From the NCBI GenBank assembly GCA_020848665.1, contig JADLHR010000018.1, positions 1 through 6,954 on the forward strand: DNA of 6,954 nt. Direction: 5' to 3'. Positions within the stretch are counted from its first letter, which is position 1; the number at the start of each line of letters is the position of its first letter. The notes below the pieces were generated by a model. That model saw only the letters and a list, made by a program, of their open reading frames with translations, had not been told where the DNA came from and did no database searches. Position numbers and translations under genes: made by a program. The stretch is from Anaerolineae bacterium (GTDB lineage Bacteria; Chloroflexota; Anaerolineae; Aggregatilineales; Aggregatilineaceae). This document shows, piece by piece, positions 1 through 5,617 of the stretch.

Positions 1-971
1 AACCCCTCGTAGCGGCTGAGGTAGGTGACGATGTCCGCCTGGGGATACACGTCCCACAGCGCGTAAACCCGCTGGCCGTCGCGCTCGCCGCGCTGCGCGC
101 CGATCCGGTCCCCGATCCAGTGAACGTGAATCCCGGCGCGCGCCGCGTAGTCGCGCAGCCAATCAGCGTACGGCCCCGGCTCGTCGCTCGGCTCGCCAGT
201 CACGACATAGCGGTACACACGGTCGTCGCCAAGCATCGCCACCAGGTCGATCGCGCGCTCCATGCCCTTGCGCGCGATGAGGCGCGTGGGTTGCAGCAGG
301 ATCACATCGTCCGGCGCGAAGCCGAGGTCGGCGCGGAAGCCGTTACTGTACACGTCCGGCGGCGAAGGCGGATTCTCAAAATCGAACACATTGGGGATAA
401 CAGTCACCTCGGCGCCGGAGCGCGCCCACAGTTCGCGCTGCATAACGGTGTTGATCGCAATCTGTCGCACCGAAGGCAGGAGCGGCGGGAAAGCGCGCTT
501 GAGGATACGCGGCACACGGTTGACCAGGAACCGCTCACGCTCCCAGTAGAAGTCGTGATTGTGCGCCAGGGTCGGGATACCCGTCTCCTCGACCAGATCG
601 GTCAGCGCCACGCCGAGCGGCAGGTGCATTGGGATACAGAAGGCGTTGTGGACGCACAGCGCATCGATCGCGAAATCGCTCACGAAAGCGCGCAACTGGG
701 CGCGCAGCGCGTCCGCCAGCCGCTGAATTTCGGCGTCGAGCGCGGCGCTCGGCTCCGTCCCGCTGAACGCCTCGCGCTGCACATCCTGAATCGATGGATG
801 GCGGAAGTGCATTTCGGGAATCAGGCGGCCGGGTGGGCTGCCCTGCTCCAATTCTCCGGCGCAGTAAAAGACCTCATGGCCGAGCCGCCGCAGGACAGAC
901 GCGATCTTCGCCACTTCCAGGCTGACACCGTCCACACCGGCCAGCCGCGTCGCCACAAACGCAATCCGCAT
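1..971 (-). CDS. GT-B fold glycosyltransferase, family 4-like (3' end beyond window)
   Basis: This is a partial gene read from an open minus-strand frame: 323 codons from ATG at 971-969 with no stop before the left edge. The protein begins MRIAFVATRLAGVDGVSLEV, the usual N-terminal strand and glycine-containing loop of a GT-B glycosyltransferase (residues 1-20). The acceptor-side domain includes AHNHDFYWERERF (about 136-148). The hinge region has VIPNVFDF (191-198). The C-terminal donor-binding domain starts with LLQPTRLIARKGMERAI (225-241), followed by YVVTGEPSDEPGPY (255-268). At the edge is ADIVTYLSRYEGF, where family 4 enzymes carry the E-x-F-G-N donor-binding motif, so the second half of that motif is cut off. 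Such enzymes transfer a sugar from a nucleotide-sugar donor and retain the anomeric configuration; the substrate cannot be read from this part. The start is supported by an AGAGGGGG ribosome-binding site at 977-984, 5 nt upstream and overlapping the mutS stop. No signal peptide or membrane segment is visible, so it is probably cytoplasmic. Confidence 0.88.
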   Translation of the reverse strand, partial: MRIAFVATRLAGVDGVSLEVAKIASVLRRLGHEVFYCAGELEQGSPPGRLIPEMHFRHPSIQDVQREAFSGTEPSAALDAEIQRLADALRAQLRAFVSDFAIDALCVHNAFCIPMHLPLGVALTDLVEETGIPTLAHNHDFYWERERFLVNRVPRILKRAFPPLLPSVRQIAINTVMQRELWARSGAEVTVIPNVFDFENPPSPPDVYSNGFRADLGFAPDDVILLQPTRLIARKGMERAIDLVAMLGDDRVYRYVVTGEPSDEPGPYADWLRDYAARAGIHVHWIGDRIGAQRGERDGQRVYALWDVYPQADIVTYLSRYEG

Positions 972-976
972 AACAA

Positions 977-984
977 CCCCCTCT
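977..984 (-). promoter_or_regulatory. Ribosome-binding site of the glycosyltransferase, overlapping the mutS stop
   Basis: On the minus strand AGAGGGGG lies 5 nt before the ATG at 971 and shares bases with the mutS TAG (983-985). Only 11 nt separate the two genes. This arrangement indicates co-transcription and probably translational coupling, in which a ribosome ending mutS can start the glycosyltransferase. Confidence 0.7.
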
Positions 985-3610
985 ACGCTGTGCCGCGTGA
1001 GTCTTCGTCGTCAATCAACCGCTTTAGCTCGTAGAGCTTCGTCAGCGCGTCGAGCGGCGTCATCTCATCGATCTTGAGCGCCTTCACTGCCTTGACAACT
1101 GGGTCCGGGTCGGTCTGAAAGAACGAAAGCTGCACGGTCCCTTCCGGCTGGGCGCGCCGCTCGACGCGGAAGTCGCTGCCCGCTGCTTCCAGTTCTTCCA
1201 GAATCTCGTTGGCGCGATTGATGACCGCCTTCGGGATACCGGCCAGCCGCGCGACATGAATCCCGTACGAGCGGTCGGCGCCGCCGGGCATCAGCCGGTG
1301 CAGGAACACCACTTCGTCGCCTTCCTCGGCAACGGCTACGTTGTAATTCGCCACGCCAGGCAGAATGTTCGCCAGCTCGGTCAGCTCGTGGTAATGCGTC
1401 GCAAATAGCGTGCGCGATCCCAGGCGCGGGTTATTGTGCAGGTACTCGACCACCGCCCGCGCGATCGCCATCCCGTCGTAGGTGCTGGTCCCGCGCCCGA
1501 TCTCGTCCAGGATCAGCAGGCTGCGGCGTGTGGCGTGCGCCAGGATCAGCGCCAATTCGACCATCTCGACCATGAAGGTCGACTGCCCGGCGTGGATCTC
1601 ATCCTGCGCGCCGATCCGCGTGAAGATGCGGTCCGCCAGCCCGATTGTCGCCTCACGCGCCGGGACGAAGCTGCCGATCTGCGCCATTAGCACGATCAGC
1701 GCGACCTGGCGGATAATCGTGCTTTTACCGGCCATGTTCGGCCCGGTGATAATGTGCAGCCGCTCGTGCGCGTCGAAATGCGTATCGTTCGGCACGAAAC
1801 GCTCGCCGGTCAGCGTGCGCTCAACCACCGGGTGACGCCCCTCGTGGATAGTCAGCGCGTCTTCGTCGATCAGCGCCGGGCGAACATAACCCTCGCGCGC
1901 GGCGACCTCGGCCAGCGAAGCGAACACATCCAGGTGCGCGACCGCGCGCGCCGTTTCCAGCAGCGCCGCCGCCCGCTGCGCGATCCGCCCGCAGACCTCG
2001 CGGAACAGCCGCCCCTCGATCTCCAGAAGCTGCTCCTCGGCGTTGAGGATCAGCGCCTCGTACTCCTTCAATTCCGGCGTGATATACCGTTCGGCGTTGA
2101 CCAGCGTCTGCTTGCGGATGTAGTCGCCCGGCACGCGCTCAGCGTTGGTGCGGCTGACCTCGATGTAGTAGCCGAAAACCCTGTTGTAGCCAACTTTGAG
2201 CGACCTGATCCCGCTGCGCTCGCGCTCGACTTCTTCCAACCCGGCGACCCATTCGCGTGCGCCGCGCGTGGCTGCCACGATCTGATCAAGCTCCGGCGAA
2301 AAGCCGGGGCGGATCACACCGGTCGTGTTGAGCGTCGCGGGCGGATCGTCGGCCAGCGCCTGCGCGACGAGATCGCGCACATCCTCGCACGGGTCGAGCG
2401 CGTCATACAGCGCCGCCAGCGCAGGCGCGCTCACAATCGTCTCGCGCAGGTCTGGCACAGCGCTCAGGCCGCCAGCCAGCGCCACCAGCTCACGCGGACC
2501 AGCCCGCCCCAGCAGCAGGCGGTTGGTCAGACGCTCCAGGTCGCTGACCTGCCTGAGCGCGGCGCGCACCGAGGCCCGCGCTGCCGCTGAGCCATGCAGC
2601 GCCTCGACCGCATCGAGCCGGGCTTCCAGCCTTGCGCGGTCCAGCAGCGGCTGCCCGATCCAGGTTCGCAGCAGCCGCCCGCCCATCGGCGTCACGGTCC
2701 GGTCGAGCACGTCCAGCAAAGAGCCGCGCTTGCGCCCCTCGCGGATCGTCTCGGTCAGCTCCAGGTTGCGGCGCGTGGCCGCGTCGAGCGTCATGAAGCT
2801 GGCGGTCGAATAGGTGCGCAGCGTCATCAGGTGGCCGAGCGTGCTGCGCTGCGTCTCCTGCAAATAGACCAGGATCGCTCCGGCGGCGCGCACCGCCAGC
2901 GGCTTGTCCTGCAAACCGAAGCCGTCGAGCGTGACCGTCGCAAAGTGATCGAGCAGCGCCTGCCGCGCGAAGCTCTGCTCGAAGCGGTAGTCCGGCAGCG
3001 GCGTGACATGCGCGCCTTCAGGCAGGCGGACGCCGCGCTCGGTCCAGCGCGCCGGGAGCAGCACCTCGCGCGGCGCCAGCCGCACCAGCTCCTCGACCAC
3101 GCCCAACGTCGCGCCCTCGCCGGATAGCTCAGTCGCCGCGAATTCGCCGGTGCTGATGTCTACAAACGCCAGCCCGACCGCCGCCCAGCTTGCGCCGGAT
3201 GCATCCGGCTCCGGCGCGAGCGCCATCAGGTAGTTGTGGCGGTCATCGGAGAGCATCCCCGGCTCGATGACCGTTCCCGGCGTGATCACACGCGAGACTT
3301 CACGCGGCGTCAGCCCGTTGACCGGCTCATTGCCGACCTGTTCGATCACCGCGACGTGATAGCCCTTTTCGACCAGCCGGGCGATGTACGTCTCAACTGC
3401 GTGATGGGGCACGCCGCACATCGGCACACGCTCGCCCTTGGCGACCGGGCGGCCGGTCAGCACCAGGTCCAGCTCGCGCGCGGCGGTCTCGGCGTCGTGA
3501 TCGAACATCTCATAGAAGTCACCGAGGCGAAACATCACGATCGCGTCGGGAAACTGCTTTTTGAAATCGAGGTACTGCCTGCGAGAAGGCGTGAGCTTCG
3601 ACATAGCCAC
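983..3610 (-). CDS. mutS: DNA mismatch repair protein MutS
   Basis: MutS recognises mispaired and small looped-out bases and uses ATP to signal to MutL. The 875-residue length fits the MutS1 family. Domain I starts with LTPSRRQYLDFKKQFPDAI and has the mismatch-reading F-x-E motif in GDFYEMF (F32, E34). The connector, lever and clamp domains follow (about 130-580), with RSLKVGYNRVFGYYIEVSR at 469-487. The ATPase domain carries Walker A TGPNMAGKST (622-631), STFMVEM (677-683), Walker B LLILDEIGRGTST (698-710, with D702 and E703) and the ATHYHEL histidine switch (737-743). The tail (TPLDALTKLYELKRLI, 851-866) is the usual C-terminal MutS element, so the gene looks intact. An in-frame stop at 3637-3635 limits the start to GTG 3610 or ATG 3604 (MSKLTPS); neither has a strong ribosome-binding site. 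A weak CGGGAA lies 10 nt before the GTG. MutL is not in the window. It is first in a unit with the downstream glycosyltransferase. Confidence 0.98.
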   Translation of the reverse strand: MAMSKLTPSRRQYLDFKKQFPDAIVMFRLGDFYEMFDHDAETAARELDLVLTGRPVAKGERVPMCGVPHHAVETYIARLVEKGYHVAVIEQVGNEPVNGLTPREVSRVITPGTVIEPGMLSDDRHNYLMALAPEPDASGASWAAVGLAFVDISTGEFAATELSGEGATLGVVEELVRLAPREVLLPARWTERGVRLPEGAHVTPLPDYRFEQSFARQALLDHFATVTLDGFGLQDKPLAVRAAGAILVYLQETQRSTLGHLMTLRTYSTASFMTLDAATRRNLELTETIREGRKRGSLLDVLDRTVTPMGGRLLRTWIGQPLLDRARLEARLDAVEALHGSAAARASVRAALRQVSDLERLTNRLLLGRAGPRELVALAGGLSAVPDLRETIVSAPALAALYDALDPCEDVRDLVAQALADDPPATLNTTGVIRPGFSPELDQIVAATRGAREWVAGLEEVERERSGIRSLKVGYNRVFGYYIEVSRTNAERVPGDYIRKQTLVNAERYITPELKEYEALILNAEEQLLEIEGRLFREVCGRIAQRAAALLETARAVAHLDVFASLAEVAAREGYVRPALIDEDALTIHEGRHPVVERTLTGERFVPNDTHFDAHERLHIITGPNMAGKSTIIRQVALIVLMAQIGSFVPAREATIGLADRIFTRIGAQDEIHAGQSTFMVEMVELALILAHATRRSLLILDEIGRGTSTYDGMAIARAVVEYLHNNPRLGSRTLFATHYHELTELANILPGVANYNVAVAEEGDEVVFLHRLMPGGADRSYGIHVARLAGIPKAVINRANEILEELEAAGSDFRVERRAQPEGTVQLSFFQTDPDPVVKAVKALKIDEMTPLDALTKLYELKRLIDDEDSRGTA

Positions 3611-3641
3611 TGTCTGTTCGTTCCCGCGACGGGATTAACGT

Positions 3642-3647
3642 TATAAT
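3642..3647 (+). promoter_or_regulatory. Candidate -10 box (TATAAT) for the rightward unit
   Basis: This is an exact match to the sigma-70 -10 consensus inside an AT-rich patch of an otherwise GC-rich sequence. The -35 position is poor (TTCGTT at 3617-3622 gives a 19-nt spacer), so this is only a candidate. The reverse complement of this patch also contains ATTATAAC, so it could serve mutS instead. Confidence 0.3.
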
Positions 3648-3786
3648 GGGCGCACAATCAACTTACCAGCGCGCTGCGAACGCCGGTCCTTTGATCAGGT
3701 CCGGCGCCGTGCGCTGTATTCTAGCAGGGCGACAATGCCCCGACAACCGCGCCGGCACCCCGACGAGCCGCGCGGCATCCATTCGC

Positions 3787-3793
3787 AAGGGAG
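3787..3793 (+). promoter_or_regulatory. Ribosome-binding site deciding the ROK start
   Basis: AAGGGAG is the best Shine-Dalgarno match before the ROK gene. Its 13-nt spacing to ATG 3807 is rather long but usable. It lies inside the 24-codon extension that starting at 3735 would create, which argues against that upstream start. Confidence 0.5.
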
Positions 3794-3806
3794 TCAGCGA
3801 GCTATC

Positions 3807-4754
3807 ATGGACCAAGTCATCATCGGCGTCGATCTGGGCGGCACGCAGGTGCGCGCGGCGCGCTTCAGCCCGGCGCTCGACCTGCTCGATCGCTGGGTGG
3901 AGCCGACCCGCGCCCACGAAGGACGCGACCACGTGCTTTCCCGGATGGGCGACGTGATCGCGCGCGTCATGCCAGACGATCCCGCCTCGGTGCTGGGAAT
4001 CGGCGTGTCGGCGCCAGGGCCGATCAACCCGCGCACCGGGATCATCGTCGCGCCGCCAAACCTGCCCGGCTGGCACAACGTCCCGCTGCGCGCCATTGTC
4101 GAAGAACGCTTCAACTGCGCAACCTACCTCGGCAACGATGCCAACGTCGCGGCGCTGGCCGAGACGACGCGCGGCGCAGCGCAGGGCTACAAGCACGTGA
4201 TCTATATCACAGTCAGCACCGGCATCGGCAGCGGGATCATCGACGAGGGCCGGCTAGTGATCGGTGCACAGGGTCTCGGCGCCGAAGCCGGGCACATGAT
4301 CATGCTGGTCGGGGACCGCGTCTCGACGCTGGAGAAGGAAGCCGCCGGCCCGGCCATCGCCCGCAAGGCAATCGCCCGGCTGCAAGGCGGCGCGCGCTCG
4401 ATTATCACCGAGCGGGTAAGCGACCTGCACGAGATCACGGCCAAAGTCGTCGGGCAGGCCGCCGCCGACGGCGACGCGCTGGCCGTCGAGCTGATCGCCG
4501 GCGCGGGACGGCTGGTCGGGCTGGGGCTGGTCACACTGATGCACCTCTTCAACCCGCAGGTCATTGTCGTCGGCGGGGGAGTGACCAAGACCGGCGACCT
4601 GCTGTTCGAGCCGATGCGCGCGGCAGTGCGCGAGTACGTGCTCGACCCGGCGTATTGCGAGCACGTTCCGATCATTCCGGCGGCGCTGGGCGATAACGTG
4701 GCGCTGATCGGCGCCGCTGCACTTGTCACAACACGCGGGGGCAGCTATCTTTAA
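3807..4754 (+). CDS. ROK-family sugar kinase (glucokinase-like), lacking the cysteine zinc motif
   Basis: This 315-residue protein has the ROK actin-like ATPase fold. MDQVIIGVDLGGTQVRAARF holds the first phosphate loop (DLGGT, 9-13). GIGVSAPGPINPRTGIIVAP (64-83) is the typical ROK substrate-domain stretch. LGNDANVAALAE (108-119) carries the likely catalytic base D111. VSTGIGSGII (136-145) is the second phosphate loop, EAGH (160-163) supplies sugar-contacting Glu and His, and NPQVIVVGGGV (249-259) is the adenosine-side segment. ROK kinases phosphorylate glucose, N-acetyl-amino sugars or similar sugars using ATP. The usual C-x-C-G-x-x-G-C zinc motif after EAGH is absent: the sequence runs HMIMLVGDRVSTLEKEAAGP. 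No N-terminal helix-turn-helix is present, so it is a kinase-type rather than repressor-type ROK. I prefer ATG 3807 over an in-frame ATG at 3735, because the fold begins at once and AAGGGAG lies 13 nt upstream (3787-3793). The added 24 residues from 3735 look like translated leader. The sugar specificity is not readable. Confidence 0.9.
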   Translation: MDQVIIGVDLGGTQVRAARFSPALDLLDRWVEPTRAHEGRDHVLSRMGDVIARVMPDDPASVLGIGVSAPGPINPRTGIIVAPPNLPGWHNVPLRAIVEERFNCATYLGNDANVAALAETTRGAAQGYKHVIYITVSTGIGSGIIDEGRLVIGAQGLGAEAGHMIMLVGDRVSTLEKEAAGPAIARKAIARLQGGARSIITERVSDLHEITAKVVGQAAADGDALAVELIAGAGRLVGLGLVTLMHLFNPQVIVVGGGVTKTGDLLFEPMRAAVREYVLDPAYCEHVPIIPAALGDNVALIGAAALVTTRGGSYL

Positions 4755-4759
4755 GGAGG
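4752..4759 (+). promoter_or_regulatory. Orphan Shine-Dalgarno-like TAAGGAGG overlapping the ROK stop
   Basis: TAAGGAGG is a full anti-16S complement and includes the ROK TAA stop codon (4752-4754). No ATG, GTG or TTG follows within about 35 nt; the first is GTG at 4798, which opens only a short frame that does not lead into the response regulator. It may be a relic, a chance match or a ribosome-pausing site. Confidence 0.3.
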
Positions 4760-4795
4760 GACAAGGCAGCTTTACAAGACAAGGCAGCTTTACAA
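4760..4795 (+). repeat. Perfect tandem repeat, two contiguous 18-bp units
   Basis: GACAAGGCAGCTTTACAA occurs at 4760-4777 and again at 4778-4795 with no mismatch and no spacer. The array fills most of the gap between the ROK stop and the response regulator start. Each unit contains ACAAG/ACAAT words and a TTTACA (4771-4776 and 4789-4794), and the second unit ends in a -10-like TACAAT (4791-4796). OmpR/PhoB-type regulators commonly bind tandem direct repeats, so it could be an operator for the adjacent gene. A recent slippage duplication without function is equally possible. Confidence 0.95.
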
Positions 4796-4819
4796 TAGTG
4801 ACGCCGCACTCGTCGCCTT

Positions 4820-5536
4820 ATGGAAAAAACAGGCATGGTTTCGTACGAGAAAATCTTAATCATCGATGACGACCCGGCTCTGCGTCAGCTGGTCGTCAAC
4901 TCGCTTCAGACGGCGGGCTACCAGCTTCTGACCGCCCCCGACGGCCAGGAAGGGCTGCGGCAGCTTTATCACAACCACCCGGACCTGATCGTCCTGGACG
5001 TGAACATGCCAACGATGGACGGCTGGACGGTCTGCCAGCGGGTACGCGAGGTCAGCAACGTGCCGATCATTATGCTGACGGCCCAGAGCGACCCTGACGA
5101 GATCGTCAAGGGGCTGGACCTGGGCGCAGATGACTACCTGATCAAGCCGTTCGAGATGAGCGTGCTGCTGGCACGAGTGCGCGCCAACCTGCGCCGCGCC
5201 GCCAGCGAGCCAACCCTGACCAAGCGCAACATTGTCTACAGCGATGATTACCTGGCGGTCAGCTTCGAGGATCACCGTATCACCGTGCAAGGCGAGCCGA
5301 TCCGCCTGACGCCGACCGAGTTCAACCTGCTGGCGCACCTTGTCAAGGCGTCGCCGCGCATCGTTCCTTATCGTGAGCTGCTTCAGCAGACCTGGGGGTT
5401 CGAGTATATCGACGACATCGACTATTTACGCGTGTATATCTGGCATCTGCGGCGCAAGCTGGAGCCAAACCCGAAAGAGCCTACTTATATCATCAATGAG
5501 CTGGGCATTGGCTACCGCTTCGACCAACAACGCTAG
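4820..5536 (+). CDS. OmpR/PhoB-family response regulator (orphan, winged-helix DNA-binding)
   Basis: This is a 238-residue two-domain transcription regulator. The receiver domain (about 10-125) has the acidic cluster IIDDDPALRQL (14-24), phospho-acceptor D60 in LIVLDVNMPTMDGW, the switch T87 in MLTAQS and K109 in LIKPF, so all key receiver residues are present. A linker leads to a C-terminal winged-helix domain (about 138-236) with IRLTPTEFNLLAHLV (161-175), the recognition region YLRVYIWHLRRKLEPN (202-217) and the closing YIINELGIGYRF (223-234). It should be phosphorylated by a histidine kinase and then bind DNA as a dimer, but no kinase gene is next to it. An in-frame TGA at 4799-4801 limits the start to ATG 4820 or ATG 4835 (MVSYEKILIID). 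Neither has a strong ribosome-binding site; the shorter 233-residue form has a weak GGA (4822-4824) about 10 nt upstream and fits the usual family start. The tandem 18-bp repeat lies directly upstream. Confidence 0.95.
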   Translation: MEKTGMVSYEKILIIDDDPALRQLVVNSLQTAGYQLLTAPDGQEGLRQLYHNHPDLIVLDVNMPTMDGWTVCQRVREVSNVPIIMLTAQSDPDEIVKGLDLGADDYLIKPFEMSVLLARVRANLRRAASEPTLTKRNIVYSDDYLAVSFEDHRITVQGEPIRLTPTEFNLLAHLVKASPRIVPYRELLQQTWGFEYIDDIDYLRVYIWHLRRKLEPNPKEPTYIINELGIGYRFDQQR

Positions 5537-5555
5537 CATTCTGTTTTGGGCTAAC

Positions 5556-5588
5556 GCTCGCGCCTTCGGCGAGCAAATGGTGTTTTTT
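5556..5588 (+). terminator. Possible intrinsic terminator after the response regulator gene
   Basis: GCTCGC (5556-5561) pairs with GCGAGC (5569-5574) around a 7-nt loop, GCCTTCG. A run of six T follows at 5583-5588. The T-run starts 8 nt after the stem rather than immediately, so this is a weak or atypical terminator. It may only partly separate the regulator from the aminotransferase gene. Confidence 0.4.
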
Positions 5589-5601
5589 GTGCCTTCGCAT
5601 T

Positions 5602-5607
5602 GAGGAG
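5602..5607 (+). promoter_or_regulatory. Ribosome-binding site of the aminotransferase gene
   Basis: GAGGAG lies 10 nt before ATG 5618, is the strongest such match in the gap and fixes that start. Confidence 0.65.
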
Positions 5608-5617
5608 ATAGTACGCT

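Larger units (their letters stand above)
3611..3806. promoter_or_regulatory. Divergent intergenic region between mutS and the ROK gene
   Basis: About 196 nt separate the divergent mutS and ROK starts, so promoters for both strands should lie here. The most AT-rich part is 3634-3647. It contains the palindrome TAACGTTA (3636-3643) and a consensus -10-like TATAAT (3642-3647, plus strand), but no good -35 box sits at the usual distance. A TATAAT-driven plus transcript would have a leader of roughly 150 nt. A second weak plus-strand candidate is TTGATC (3691-3696) with TATTCT (3717-3722), spaced 20 nt. A short hairpin, TCCCG/CGGGA (3622-3634), lies just upstream of mutS. No riboswitch or known leader RNA was recognised. 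Confidence 0.4.

Noticed and set aside
120..1034. A 304-codon plus-strand open frame
   Set aside because: It is antisense to a glycosyltransferase frame with recognisable GT-B motifs, is rich in Arg, His and Gln in the manner of GC-rich shadow frames, and matches no family I recognise.
1754..2590. A 278-codon plus-strand open frame inside mutS
   Set aside because: It lies opposite a well-conserved mutS coding region and has shadow-frame composition (Arg, Gln, Asp, Leu) with no domain motif.
3735..3806. Upstream in-frame ATG extending the ROK protein by 24 residues
   Set aside because: The extra residues (MPRQPRRHPDEP...) do not resemble the ROK N-terminus, the ribosome-binding site lies inside them, and the fold starts directly at ATG 3807.
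3646..3957. A 103-codon plus-strand frame starting beside the TATAAT element
   Set aside because: It overlaps the ROK gene in another frame, has no ribosome-binding site and no recognisable motif; the start next to the -10-like box seems coincidental.
4202..4729. Minus-strand frames of 136 and 175 codons opposite the ROK gene
   Set aside because: They are Ser, Ala, Pro and Thr-rich or Arg and Asp-rich shadows of a clearly coding plus strand.
4760..4795. The two 18-bp units as the start of a CRISPR array
   Set aside because: The units are contiguous with no spacers, there are only two, and there are no cas genes.
4798..4869. Possible small ORF from GTG 4798 after the orphan Shine-Dalgarno sequence
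   Set aside because: The spacing from the ribosome-binding site is nearly 40 nt, the frame ends after about 23 codons, and it overlaps the response regulator start in another frame.
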